Source: Nocardioides sp. (GTDB lineage Bacteria > Actinomycetota > Actinomycetes > Propionibacteriales > Nocardioidaceae). Taken from it: a stretch of 64,000 bases of DNA. The position numbers and the translations under genes are program-made. Numbering within the stretch: the stretch's first letter is position 1; the number at the start of each line of letters is the position of its first letter. Positions 44,102-52,450 of the stretch are shown one piece after another. The stretch covers positions 310,001-374,000 of the forward strand of contig PBYI01000053.1 of NCBI GenBank assembly GCA_002729525.1, given 5' to 3'. The notes below the pieces were generated by a model that saw only the letters and a program-made list of their open reading frames with translations, had not been told where the DNA came from and searched no databases.

Positions 44102-45007
44102 GTGCCCACCGCGACCCCGACCGTCCTCGCGCCGGTGGCGTGGCGCGAGCGGGAGGAGGCGCACGCCGAGCGGGTCGACGCGTTGGTCGCGCCGCACCTC
44201 GCGCGCCGCGCCGAGCAGGTGAAGCACCCCGTGCACGACTTCCTCTTCACCTACTACTCCCACCGGCCGGCGCAGCTGCGCCGCTGGCACCCGGGGTACG
44301 ACGTGGTGCTCGCCGACGGCGGGTCGACGTACGGCGACCTCCGCGGCTACGAGCGCTGCGGCCCGGACGGCCGCGACGCGCGGGTGGCGCCGGCGTACCT
44401 GGCCTCGCAGGAGGTGCTGGTGCGCACGCTGCACCGGCTGCTGCGGGCGACCGCCGCGCGCCCGGCGCAGCTCGGCTGCTTCGGGCTGCACGAGTGGGCG
44501 ATGGTCTACCGGCTGCACGAGGACGAGACACGGCACGCCGACTGGCCGCTGCGGCTGGGGCTCGAGGGCACCGACCGGGGCGTCGAGGGCCACCGGATCT
44601 CCTGCACGCACTTCGACGCGTTCCGCTTCTTCACCGACCCCGCGCGGCCGCTCAACACGCTCGCGCCGGGGCGCGACGACCGCGAGGACTTCGAGCAGCC
44701 GGGCTGCCTGCACGCCGGGATGGACCTCTACAAGCACGCCTTCCGGCTCAGTCCGCTGGTCTCCTCCGACCTGGTGCTGGCCGGGTTCGAGCTGGCCCGC
44801 GACATCCGCGCGCTCGACATGCGCGCGGCGCCGTACGACCTGGCCGACCTGGGGTTCGACCCGGTGCGCATCGAGACCGCCGAGGGCAAGCGTGAGTACG
44901 CCGCCGAGCAGGAGGCCTTCGCCGAGCGGGGCGCGCCACTGCGGGCGCGGCTGGCCGAGGAGTGCGGGCGCCTGCTCGAGCGGGTGCCCGACCGGCCGCA
45001 CGACTGA
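44102..45007 (+). CDS. Conserved actinobacterial protein, annotated in relatives as 3-methyladenine DNA glycosylase
   Basis: A 301-residue protein. Its features are HPVHDFLFTYYSHRPAQLRRWHPG near residue 40, GCFGLHEWAMVY with ETRHADWPLRLG, HFDAFRFFTDPARPLN and HAGMDLYKHAFRLSP. These match a conserved actinobacterial family often labelled 3-methyladenine glycosylase, but I see no helix-hairpin-helix or known glycosylase motif, so the name should be treated as unproven. The many conserved His residues suggest metal binding. CAGACT ends 6 nt before the GTG. Confidence 0.8.
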   Translation: MPTATPTVLAPVAWREREEAHAERVDALVAPHLARRAEQVKHPVHDFLFTYYSHRPAQLRRWHPGYDVVLADGGSTYGDLRGYERCGPDGRDARVAPAYLASQEVLVRTLHRLLRATAARPAQLGCFGLHEWAMVYRLHEDETRHADWPLRLGLEGTDRGVEGHRISCTHFDAFRFFTDPARPLNTLAPGRDDREDFEQPGCLHAGMDLYKHAFRLSPLVSSDLVLAGFELARDIRALDMRAAPYDLADLGFDPVRIETAEGKREYAAEQEAFAERGAPLRARLAEECGRLLERVPDRPHD

Positions 45008-45065
45008 GCCGGGAGGGGCCGTTCGGCCCGGGTGCACGGCGGTGGTCAACGCCTAGCGTGGAGTC

Positions 45066-45233
45066 ATGCAGCCGGTCCCGAAGTGCCCCGTCCGTCCGGG
45101 CGACGCGTGCTCGCTGTGCCAGCCCGGCGCGCACGGTCCGGAGGACTGTGGCCTGGTCTGGCTGGTGATGAGCGACCCCGACCTGCGCGAGCAGCTCGCG
45201 GTGCTGCGTCGGGAGGCGCTGGCCGGGCGCTGA
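45066..45233 (+). CDS. Small cysteine-containing protein
   Basis: A 55-residue frame with PKCPVRPGDACSLCQPGAHG then PEDCGLVWLVMSDPDLREQL. Cys7, Cys15, Cys18 and Cys28 could bind a metal. I recall a short conserved actinobacterial family with this pattern (perhaps DUF6767; not checked). TAGCGT ends exactly 6 nt before the ATG, a strong leaderless start. Function unknown. Confidence 0.78.
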   Translation: MQPVPKCPVRPGDACSLCQPGAHGPEDCGLVWLVMSDPDLREQLAVLRREALAGR

Positions 45234-45260
45234 GCCGCGCTCGGCTCGAAGGTCAGCGGC

Positions 45261-45632
45261 TCACCACTCGGTCGTCGCCTGGAGCACGGCCTCCTCGAGG
45301 GCCTCGGTGCGCAGGTGCGTCGAGCGCTGGTAGTCGGGGTCGGCGACCATGTCGCAGAACGACTGCCGCGACGGATAGCGCACCAGGAGCACGGCGTCCC
45401 AGTCCTGGCCCTGCTCGGCGACCAGTGCGGTGAGGCCGGTGCCGGCGTACACGACCTCGGCGCCGAAGCGGCCGGAGTGCTCCTCGAACGCCGCGACGTA
45501 CTCCCGGTAGGACGCCTTGCCGGCCTCCGGGTCGTCGGCGCGCCAGCGCAGCAGGTTGAGCATCACGACCGGGCCGCCGGGGTCCTCGGCGAGGTAGCGC
45601 TTGAGGTCGGCACCGCGGGGGTTCACAGCCAT
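45261..45632 (-). CDS. DUF1330-family protein
   Basis: A 123-residue ferredoxin-like alpha/beta-barrel protein: PGGPVVMLNLLRWRAD, SYREYVAAFEEHSGRFGAEV, WDAVLLVRYPSRQSFCDMV. Function unknown for the family. ATG 45632 is chosen because TAGGGT ends 7 nt before it; the alternative GTG at 45641 would lie inside the promoter. It shares a 23-bp divergent gap with the pentapeptide gene. Confidence 0.85.
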   Translation of the reverse strand: MAVNPRGADLKRYLAEDPGGPVVMLNLLRWRADDPEAGKASYREYVAAFEEHSGRFGAEVVYAGTGLTALVAEQGQDWDAVLLVRYPSRQSFCDMVADPDYQRSTHLRTEALEEAVLQATTEW

Positions 45633-45639
45633 GCCCAGC

Positions 45640-45649
45640 ACCCTACGGT
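45640..45649. promoter_or_regulatory. Symmetric -10 element shared by DUF1330 and pentapeptide genes
   Basis: ACCCTACGGT holds TACGGT on the plus strand (45644-45649) and TAGGGT on the minus strand (45645-45640) around one TA step. The start codons are 6 and 7 nt away, in a 23-bp gap. Confidence 0.7.
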
Positions 45650-45655
45650 GAGGAC

Positions 45656-46279
45656 GTGACGAGCGACACCGCCCCGCGCGAGGCCGAGGGCCGGCACTTC
45701 TCCGGCGACGACTGGTACGCCGAGGAGCTGGGCGCGGTGCGCTGGGTCGGGTGCACCTTCGACGACGTCGACCTCAGCGAGGTCGTCACCTCGGGCGCCC
45801 ACGTCGAGGACTGCGTCTTCCGCGGCTGCCGCTTCAACTCCTCCACGCACACCGCGAGCGCCTTCGTGGCGTGCACCTTCGAGGGCAGCAGCTTCTTCGA
45901 CACCACCTGGGACGGCTGCAAGCTCACCGGCTCGGTGCTCGACGGCTGCACGGTGCGCCCGATGACGGTGCGGGGCGGCCAGTGGCGGGGCGTGACGGTG
46001 CGCGGCGCCAACCTGTCCAAGCTCGACCTCGCCGGCGTCGACCTGCGGGAGGCCGACCTGTCGCTGTCGAACCTGTCCGGCGCCGTGCTGCGCGGCTGTC
46101 CGATGTCGGGCGCCTCGGTGCGCGACACCGACCTCGGCGGCGCCGACCTCCGGGGCGCGGCGCTCGACGGGGTCGACCTCGCCGCGGCCCGGCTGCGGCG
46201 TACACGGCTGGACCTCGCCGGCGCCGTGCTGCTCGCCGGGCTGCACGGCGCGGTGGTCGAGGTCGACGACCAGCCCTGA
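45656..46279 (+). CDS. Pentapeptide-repeat protein
   Basis: A 207-residue right-handed quadrilateral beta-helix: repeats of A(D/N)LXX type such as ANLSKLDLAGVDLREADLSL and GADLRGAALDGVDLAAARL, with Cys-rich units in the first half (CTFDDVDL, CVFRGCRF, CTFEGSSF). Some members (Qnr, MfpA, McbG) protect DNA gyrase; this one has no recognisable gyrase-specific loop, so that role is only possible. TACGGT ends 6 nt before the GTG. Confidence 0.88.
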   Translation: MTSDTAPREAEGRHFSGDDWYAEELGAVRWVGCTFDDVDLSEVVTSGAHVEDCVFRGCRFNSSTHTASAFVACTFEGSSFFDTTWDGCKLTGSVLDGCTVRPMTVRGGQWRGVTVRGANLSKLDLAGVDLREADLSLSNLSGAVLRGCPMSGASVRDTDLGGADLRGAALDGVDLAAARLRRTRLDLAGAVLLAGLHGAVVEVDDQP

Positions 46280-46394
46280 GCACCATTCGGGCGCTGGTGC
46301 GGGAGCACCACGACACGCCTGGTGCGCATGTACCAGGCCCTTCTGCCTGCGCGGAGGTGCCGGGAGTCCCGGCCCCCGCGCAAGACTTCGGGAC

Positions 46395-46859
46395 ATGGAC
46401 ACCCCCCACATCCTGCTGATGGTCCTCGCCCTGGTCGGCGCGGTCGCGCTGGTCCACACCGCCGTCACCGCCCGCAGCCGCTCCCCCCGCGGCGCCGCAC
46501 GGCTGGTGCTCGACGAGCAGCGTGCCCGCTTCGGCGCCGGCCCGCTCCCCCGCACCGCCCCGGCCAGCACGGCCACCACGGCCCCCACGGCCCGCCCCGT
46601 GGTCGAGTCGCCGGTCACCCGCATCGCCCGCGCCGAGGAGCCCGCCGAGGTCGCGGTGCTGACCGAGGCACCGGTCGACGAGTCGTTCTGGTCGGTCGTG
46701 GAGGACCTCGAGGACGTCGAGCACGCCGAGGTCGCGGTGACCACCGAGGTCGAGGCGGCCCCGCTGGCCGACGTCCGCGACGTCCGCGACCTGACCCGCC
46801 TGTGGGCCGAGCAGTCCGACGAGCAGGGCGACGACGAGCGAGGCACGGCGGCGGCCTGA
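46395..46859 (+). CDS. Membrane-anchored hypothetical protein
   Basis: A 154-residue protein with one N-terminal membrane helix (residues ~5-26: ILLMVLALVGAVALVHTAVTA) and a Thr/Ala-rich then acidic cytoplasmic or extracellular tail (EAPVDESFWSVVEDLEDVEHAE). No family recognised. AAGACT ends 7 nt before the ATG. It is followed by a 135-bp gap containing no clear signal. Confidence 0.6.
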   Translation: MDTPHILLMVLALVGAVALVHTAVTARSRSPRGAARLVLDEQRARFGAGPLPRTAPASTATTAPTARPVVESPVTRIARAEEPAEVAVLTEAPVDESFWSVVEDLEDVEHAEVAVTTEVEAAPLADVRDVRDLTRLWAEQSDEQGDDERGTAAA

Positions 46860-46994
46860 CCTCTCCTCACCCGGTCGCGCGGGCAGCCCCCCATCAGCCG
46901 CGCGACCCACGAGCCCAGGGCGGTGCCCGGTCGACTCCCCCCAGCGACCGGCACCGCCCTCGGTGCGTCTGCGGGAGGGACGCCGAGCGGCGGT

Positions 46995-47588
46995 CTAGGA
47001 GACGGCCGCCCGACCGGAGACCCGGGCCCGCAGCCCGTCCACCACGATCGACAGCCCGGCGGCGAAGTCGGCGTCGGGTGCGGTGCGCGGCTCGTCCCGG
47101 ATGGCGCCGACACTCCCTGCCTGCCGGTGGGTCTGCTCGTCGACGACGTGGCCGTGCACGTAGTGCACGAGCGTCCGGGCGCCGGTGACGGCGAGGTCGT
47201 CGGGCAGCGCGGCCCCGGCAGGCGCGGGTGAGCGCAGCACCTCGACCAGCTGGTCGTGCGCGGCCCGCGCGCCGAGCCCGAACGCGTACGCCGTCGCCAC
47301 GACCTCGGCGCCGTCGCGCACGGCCAGCAGCGCGTCGCGCAGCGCCAGGCAGCGCGCCACGACGCGCTCGTCCCAGGGACCGTCGGGGTCGGGGCGGCGT
47401 ACGGCGCGCACCAGGATCCGGTCGGCGACCAGCGCCAGGAGCGTCTGCTTGTCGGGCACATGGTGGTAGAGCGCGCTGGGCTGGACGCCGAGCTCGCCCG
47501 CGAGCCGGCGCATGGTCAGGTCGCCGAGGCCCCACGTGTCGAGCACCTCGACCGCGCGGGCCACCACGTCGTCCCGGCTGTGCCGCAC
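46995..47588 (-). CDS. TetR-family regulator of the biotin importer (BioQ-like)
   Basis: A 197-residue TetR repressor: N-terminal helix-turn-helix (GLGDLTMRRLAGELGVQPSALYHHVPDKQTLL) and a helical ligand domain with TetR-C-like motif TLVHYVHGHVVDEQT. I start it at GTG 47588, with GGGGAG 5 nt upstream; GTG 47627 is possible. It is divergent from bioY across a perfect operator, the arrangement of BioQ in corynebacteria and mycobacteria; that identity is inference. Confidence 0.88.
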   Translation of the reverse strand: MRHSRDDVVARAVEVLDTWGLGDLTMRRLAGELGVQPSALYHHVPDKQTLLALVADRILVRAVRRPDPDGPWDERVVARCLALRDALLAVRDGAEVVATAYAFGLGARAAHDQLVEVLRSPAPAGAALPDDLAVTGARTLVHYVHGHVVDEQTHRQAGSVGAIRDEPRTAPDADFAAGLSIVVDGLRARVSGRAAVS

Positions 47589-47641
47589 CCGCGCTCCCCT
47601 CGTCGGTACGTGACCGGTCGCGGCCACGAGGACGGACGGCG

Positions 47642-47670
47642 TTGACGCCGACCCGGACCGACCCTAACCT
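47642..47670 (+). promoter_or_regulatory. bioY promoter
   Basis: TTGACG (47642-47647), a 17-bp spacer and TAACCT (47665-47670) form a near-consensus promoter. TAGGGT on the opposite strand (47666-47661) shares the TA step and could fire the TetR gene. Confidence 0.7.
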
Positions 47671-47685
47671 GAACGCCGTTCAGGT
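47667..47685. promoter_or_regulatory. Candidate BioQ-type operator
   Basis: ACCTGAACGCCGTTCAGGT is an exact 19-bp inverted repeat (8-bp arms, 3-nt centre) overlapping the bioY -10 and predicted start. Its TGAAC-N3-GTTCA core matches the BioQ-type operator class known from corynebacteria. Confidence 0.75.
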
Positions 47686-47743
47686 GGCTACGACCCCGCG
47701 TCGTACCCCGCTCCCTCGTCCGCAGAGCAGGCAGGACCCCCGC

Positions 47744-48349
47744 ATGAAGCGCCAGAGCACCACCACCGACGTCGCCCTCGTGGCGGCCTTCGCCGCCCTC
47801 ATCGCCGTCGCGGCGATCCTCCCGGCGATCAAGACCGGGGTCGGCGTCCCGGTGACCCTGCAGACCTTCGCGGTGCTGCTCGCCGGCGCCTGCCTGGGCC
47901 CGGTGCGCGGCTTCCTTGCCGTCTGCCTGTACCTGCTCGGCGGGATCGCCGGCCTGCCGATCTTCTCCGGCGGCGGCTCGGGCATCGGTCACTTCACCGG
48001 CATCACCGCCGGCTACCTCGTCGGCTTCGCGTTCGCCGCGGCGCTCTGCGGCTGGATCGTGCAGCGCAACCGCACCCGGGCCACCGACTTCTCGCTCGTG
48101 TTCACCGCCGGCCTGCTCAGCAGCGCGGTCTTCATCCACGCCCTGGGCATCCTCGGGATGATGTGGCGCGGCGACCTGTCTCTGTCCGCGGCGTTCTCCG
48201 CCGACGTGGTCTTCTTCCCCGGCGACATCCTCAAGAACGTCGCGATGGCGCTCGTCGCCACCTCGGTGCACCGGGCGTTCCCCGACCTGCTGGCGCGCCG
48301 CTCCCCCGCGACCGCGCCCGCCGCCGAGCCCGCGACCGCCGAGGTCTGA
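47744..48349 (+). CDS. bioY: Biotin ECF transporter, substrate-binding protein BioY
   Basis: The 201-residue S component with six predicted helices: VALVAAFAALIAVAAILPAI, VPVTLQTFAVLLAGACLG (BioY hallmark), GGIAGLPIFSGG, GYLVGFAFAAALCGW, and FFPGDILKNVAMALVA. The first gene of bioY-bioM-bioN. Confidence 0.95.
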   Translation: MKRQSTTTDVALVAAFAALIAVAAILPAIKTGVGVPVTLQTFAVLLAGACLGPVRGFLAVCLYLLGGIAGLPIFSGGGSGIGHFTGITAGYLVGFAFAAALCGWIVQRNRTRATDFSLVFTAGLLSSAVFIHALGILGMMWRGDLSLSAAFSADVVFFPGDILKNVAMALVATSVHRAFPDLLARRSPATAPAAEPATAEV

Positions 48350-48361
48350 GACCCTGCGCGG

Positions 48362-49054
48362 ATGACCCGGATCGAGCTCGACCGCGTCGTCGTCCGCGCT
48401 CCCACCTCCGACGGCGACGTCGAGATCCTCGGCGAGACCACGCTCGACCTCACCGAGCAGCGGGTCGCGCTCGTCGGGCCCAACGGCTCCGGCAAGTCGC
48501 CCCTCGCGCGGCTGGTCAACGGTCTCGTCGAGCCGACGTCGGGCCGGGTCGTCGTCGACGGCCTGGACGTCGCGAAGAAGGGCCGCGAGGTACGCCGCCG
48601 CGTGGGCTTCTGCTTCACCGACCCCGCCGCGCAGCTGGTGATGCCGACGGTGCTGGAGGACGTCGCCCTGTCGCTGCGCCACGCCCACCGCGACCGCGAG
48701 CAGCGCGACGCCGCGGCGCGCGAGGTGCTGACGACGTACGGGCTGGAGGCGCTGGCCGACCGGTCGGTGCACTCGCTCTCGGGCGGGCAGCGGCAGCTGC
48801 TCGCGCTGGCCGGCGTGCTGGCCACCGACCCGAGCGTGCTGGTCGCCGACGAGCCGACCACGCTCCTCGACCTCGCCAACACCCGCCGGGTCGCGGAGCG
48901 GCTGTTCTCCCTCGACCAGCAGCTCGTGCTGGTCACGCACGACCTCGACCTGGCCGAGCGGTGCGACCGGGCGCTCCTGGTCAGCGGCGGCGCGGTCGTC
49001 GCCGACGGCACCCCGGCCGAGGTCGTGGCGCACTACCGGTCGGTGGCCTGGTGA
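48362..49054 (+). CDS. bioM: Biotin ECF transporter ATPase BioM
   Basis: A 230-residue ABC ATPase: Walker A GPNGSGKSPLARL, Q-loop FTDPAAQLVMPTV, signature SLSGGQRQLLALAG, Walker B VLVADEPTT, H-loop LVTHDLDL. Pro follows the Walker A Ser, unusual but tolerated. It starts 12 bp after bioY. Confidence 0.93.
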   Translation: MTRIELDRVVVRAPTSDGDVEILGETTLDLTEQRVALVGPNGSGKSPLARLVNGLVEPTSGRVVVDGLDVAKKGREVRRRVGFCFTDPAAQLVMPTVLEDVALSLRHAHRDREQRDAAAREVLTTYGLEALADRSVHSLSGGQRQLLALAGVLATDPSVLVADEPTTLLDLANTRRVAERLFSLDQQLVLVTHDLDLAERCDRALLVSGGAVVADGTPAEVVAHYRSVAW

Positions 49055-49085
49055 CCGGCTCGACGACGGGGCTGGTGAGCAGCCG

Positions 49086-49733
49086 GTGAGCGCGCCGGAC
49101 CTGCTCGGCGCCTACCGCCCCGGCCGCTCGTCCCTGCACCGCGCATCGGCCGGCGCGAAGCTGCTCGGGCTCTTCGTGCTGAGCCTGGTCTCGGCGGTGC
49201 TCGCGTCCCCCGCGACGTCGGTCGGCCTGCTGGTGCTGGCGCTGCTGCTGCTCGTGGTCGCACGGGCCCGGGTCGGCACGGTGCTGCGGACGGTGCGCGG
49301 GCTGCTGGTCGTGATGGCGCTGCTGGCGGCGTACCAGGTCTGGCAGCAGGGCTGGGAGCGCGCGGTGACCGTGGTCGGGGCGCTGGTGGCGCTCTTCCTG
49401 CTCGCGATCGTGCTCACCACCACGACCCCGGTCGCCGAGATGATCGACACCATCAGCCGCGCCGCCCGGCCGCTGCGGCCGCTGGGCGTCAACCCGGAGG
49501 TCGTCGGCCTGGCCTTCTCGCTGCTGCTGCGCGGCATCCCGACCACGTGGGAGATCGCGTCGGAGACCCGACAGGCGGCCCGCGCCCGGGGCCTCGAGCG
49601 TGACCCGCGGGCACTGCTGACCCCGATGGTGATCCGCGTCGTCGCGCACGCCCGCGCGACCGGGGAGGCGCTGCACGCGCGCGGCGTGGGCGACGACCTG
49701 GAGCGTGCCGGGCGCCGGTCTGGACCGGGCTGA
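49086..49733 (+). CDS. bioN: Biotin ECF transporter transmembrane protein BioN
   Basis: A 215-residue T component with about five helices and the two coupling motifs QAARARGLE and ALHARGVGD (Ala-Arg-Gly type) that contact the ATPase. GTG start 31 bp after bioM. Together bioYMN import biotin; no biotin biosynthesis genes are in the window. Confidence 0.92.
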   Translation: MSAPDLLGAYRPGRSSLHRASAGAKLLGLFVLSLVSAVLASPATSVGLLVLALLLLVVARARVGTVLRTVRGLLVVMALLAAYQVWQQGWERAVTVVGALVALFLLAIVLTTTTPVAEMIDTISRAARPLRPLGVNPEVVGLAFSLLLRGIPTTWEIASETRQAARARGLERDPRALLTPMVIRVVAHARATGEALHARGVGDDLERAGRRSGPG

Positions 49734-49787
49734 CCGCTCCGGACACTGTCCCCATGCGGACACCGCTGCCTGGTTTCGTGCGGGTCC

Positions 49788-51482
49788 ATGCGCCATGGGA
49801 CCCCCCTCCGGGGTGCGCGCCGCTCCCGCCGCACGCTCCCGTTCCTGCCTGCCCTGCCCGCCCTGCCCGCCCTCCTCGCGGTCACCCTGACGGCGTCCGC
49901 CCTCACCGCCGTCGGTACGACGCCCGCCGCCGCGACCGACCCGCCGGTCGTCGGCGTCAGCGCGTCGCTGGAGAGCTCGGTCAACGTCAGCACCAACCTC
50001 GGCCCGCAGTGCTCGGGCCCGGGTGGCACCGCGACCGACACGCGCGACGGGTGGAGCACGTCCGTCGGGAACATGACCACCGCCCAGTCGGGCTCCTACA
50101 CGCGCAACCCGCCGATCGGCGACGGCCCGGACACCGGCGAGGCCACGGCGTCGGGTGAGATGACGGCCAGCGTCGACACGACCAACGGGCTCCTGGTGCG
50201 CTTCGACAGCACCCGCACCGCCAGCGCGTCGGCGTCGTCGGTGCGCGGCTACGAGTTCCCCAGCGACCCCGAGGTGCACTCGGCCTGCGCGATCACCGCC
50301 CGGGCCGGCAGCGGCAGCACCGTGGTGGAGTTCGACGTCGCCCAGGAGTCGGCGGCCGACCTGGAGGTCGCCGGTGGCACCGGTCAGGGCGCCGACGTGC
50401 AGATGGTGCTGCAGACGGTGCCCGCCGAGGGCTTCCCCGTGCTGGTGACCTCGGTGGCCTCCTTCGACGTCACGTCCCGCTCGGTCGCGATCGGACCGGG
50501 CCGCTACCGCCTCACCACGTCGTACTCCTCGCTCGACGTGAGCGCCGGCTTCAACCACGGCTCGGGCGACAACCGCACCGCCTCGCACGAGGCCCATCTG
50601 TTCCTCACCCCGATCGGAAACCACGCGCCGGTCGCGGTCGACGACGACGCCGACACCGACGAGGACGTCGCGGTCGTGGTCGACGTGCTCGGCAACGACA
50701 CCGACGAGGACGGCGACGAGCTGTCGGTGGAGTCGCACACCGACTCCACCCACGGCACGGTGACCTGCGGCGCCACCTGCACCTACTCCCCCGACCCGGG
50801 GTTCTCCGGCAACGACGAGTTCGCCTACGTCGTCACCGACGGCACCGACACCGACACCGGTCTGGTGCGGGTGCACGTCGAGCCGGCGCCGAACGCCGCC
50901 CCGCGCGCGGTCGCCGACAGCATCGAGACCGACGGCGACCCGGTGGTCGTCGACGTGCTCGCCAACGACACCGACGCCGACGGTGACCCGCTGTCGATCA
51001 CCCGCTCGACCAGCGGCCGGCACGGCACGGTGACGTGCGGGGCGACCTGCACCTACACGCCCAAGCCCGGCGCGTTCGCGACCGACACCTTCAGCTACAC
51101 CGTCAGCGACGGCGAGGAGACCGCGACCGCCCGCGTGCGGGTGACCTTCACCGGCACCGTCGTGCCGCGGGTGACGGCCTCGGCCGACCCGCGCCGCGAT
51201 CGTCGCGGGCCGTTCCGCTACCGGATCTCGGGTCGGGTGGTCGGCGGCTTCACCCCGTCCTCGCCGCTGTGCCGCGGCCCGGTGTCGGTCGTGCTGACCA
51301 AGGGGTCGCGTCGCGTCGCGCGGGCCAGCACCCGCGCGACCGCGGCCTGCCGGTACGTCGTCACGGTCACCGCCCGGCGCGTGCCGGGACGGGGCCCCAC
51401 GCGACTCACCGCGACGGTCAGGTGGGGCGGGACGACGGTCGTGCGGCCGGCGAGCACGACCATCCGGGTGCAGGCCCGGTAG
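49788..51482 (+). CDS. Secreted protein with two tandem cadherin-like/Ig-like domains
   Basis: A 564-residue secreted protein. Signal peptide ~1-48. An N-terminal ~220-residue domain of unknown type is followed by two VCBS/cadherin-like repeats at ~278-370 and ~370-460, each with NHAPVAVDD / NAAPRAVAD opening, VDVLxNDTDxDGD Ca-binding core and HGTVTCGATCTYxP, including a Cys pair. A basic C-terminal domain of ~100 residues has further cysteines. No anchor seen. Adhesion or matrix role is inferred. The ATG 49788 lacks a clear ribosome-binding site. Confidence 0.82.
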   Translation: MRHGTPLRGARRSRRTLPFLPALPALPALLAVTLTASALTAVGTTPAAATDPPVVGVSASLESSVNVSTNLGPQCSGPGGTATDTRDGWSTSVGNMTTAQSGSYTRNPPIGDGPDTGEATASGEMTASVDTTNGLLVRFDSTRTASASASSVRGYEFPSDPEVHSACAITARAGSGSTVVEFDVAQESAADLEVAGGTGQGADVQMVLQTVPAEGFPVLVTSVASFDVTSRSVAIGPGRYRLTTSYSSLDVSAGFNHGSGDNRTASHEAHLFLTPIGNHAPVAVDDDADTDEDVAVVVDVLGNDTDEDGDELSVESHTDSTHGTVTCGATCTYSPDPGFSGNDEFAYVVTDGTDTDTGLVRVHVEPAPNAAPRAVADSIETDGDPVVVDVLANDTDADGDPLSITRSTSGRHGTVTCGATCTYTPKPGAFATDTFSYTVSDGEETATARVRVTFTGTVVPRVTASADPRRDRRGPFRYRISGRVVGGFTPSSPLCRGPVSVVLTKGSRRVARASTRATAACRYVVTVTARRVPGRGPTRLTATVRWGGTTVVRPASTTIRVQAR

Positions 51483-51491
51483 CGGCGCGCC

Positions 51492-52427
51492 TCACGCCGA
51501 GGCGACCGCCACCGGGTCGACCCGGAGTCCGGTCTCGCGCTCGCACACGGTCCAGAGCCGCTCGATGGCGCCCGACGCACCCGGACGCACCAGCGGCTTC
51601 ACCACGGGCGGGCCGGCCATCGCGAACAGCGGGCCGACCATCGTCCCCGGCTTCACGCCGGGGTCGGTGGCCGCCCGCACCTGGCTGAGCGCGCCGTACG
51701 GGACGCTCATGCCGACGCGCTCGGTGAGCGTGTGGAAGAAGCCGCCGAGGAACCCACCGCCGCCCTCGGCGTGAGTCGTGGCCTGTAGGTCGGAGTTGGT
51801 GAGGCCGGGGTGCGCGGCGACCGCGCGGGCGTCCAGGCCGGCGGAGCGGAACCGTCGGTCGAGGCCCTGCGCGAGGTGGCGCATGGCGAGCTTGGTATTG
51901 CCGTACTGCGCCCACGCGTCGTAGCCGCCGCGCAGGTGCGGGTCGTCCACCTTCAGCGCGCGGCCCTGGTGCTGGGCCACGGACGAGAGCGTGACGACGC
52001 GGGCGCCCGGCGTGGCCACGACCTGCGGCAGCAGGTGCGACAGCAGCGCCCAGTGGCCGAGCACGTTGGTGCCGAGCTGGGTCTCGAAGCCGTCCTCGGT
52101 GGTGCCCTCCGGCATCGCCATGACGCCGGCGTTGAGCATCAGCACGTCGACCCTGTCGTGCGCCTGCGCGACCGTGCGGGCGCAGGAGCCGACGGAGGCG
52201 AGCGAGCCGAGGTCGAGCGGCACGACCTCCAGGGAGGCGTCCGGGTGCGTCGTCAGCACGTCGGTGCGGGCGGCCTCGGCCTTCGCCTGGTTGCGGGCGC
52301 ACACCACCACGTGCGCGCCGGCGCCGGCGAGCATCCGGGTGGCCTCCAGGCCGAGCCCGCCGTTGGCGCCGGTCACCACCGCCGTGCGGCCGGTCTGGTC
52401 GGGGACGTCGGCGAGGCTCCAGGTCAT
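51492..52427 (-). CDS. Short-chain dehydrogenase/reductase
   Basis: A 311-residue SDR of the oxidoreductase/retinol-dehydrogenase-like type. NAD(P) motif TGANGGLG, LMLNAGVMAMP, and catalytic Ser...YGNTK (Tyr-X3-Lys as Y-G-N-T-K). The substrate is unknown. TAGGCT ends 7 nt before the ATG, from the symmetric promoter shared with the next gene. Confidence 0.9.
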   Translation of the reverse strand: MTWSLADVPDQTGRTAVVTGANGGLGLEATRMLAGAGAHVVVCARNQAKAEAARTDVLTTHPDASLEVVPLDLGSLASVGSCARTVAQAHDRVDVLMLNAGVMAMPEGTTEDGFETQLGTNVLGHWALLSHLLPQVVATPGARVVTLSSVAQHQGRALKVDDPHLRGGYDAWAQYGNTKLAMRHLAQGLDRRFRSAGLDARAVAAHPGLTNSDLQATTHAEGGGGFLGGFFHTLTERVGMSVPYGALSQVRAATDPGVKPGTMVGPLFAMAGPPVVKPLVRPGASGAIERLWTVCERETGLRVDPVAVASA

Positions 52428-52434
52428 GCACTCG

Positions 52435-52444
52435 AGCCTAGGCT
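52435..52444. promoter_or_regulatory. Palindromic -10 element shared by SDR and the 105-residue protein gene
   Basis: AGCCTAGGCT is a perfect palindrome, so TAGGCT reads as a -10 on both strands (52439-52444 and 52440-52435). The start codons lie 6 and 7 nt away in a 23-bp divergent gap. Confidence 0.72.
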
Positions 52445-52450
52445 GGGGCC

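Noticed and set aside
45656..46279. Pentapeptide protein as a quinolone-resistance (Qnr/MfpA) protein
   Set aside because: The fold is clear, but there is no sequence feature specific to the gyrase-protecting members.
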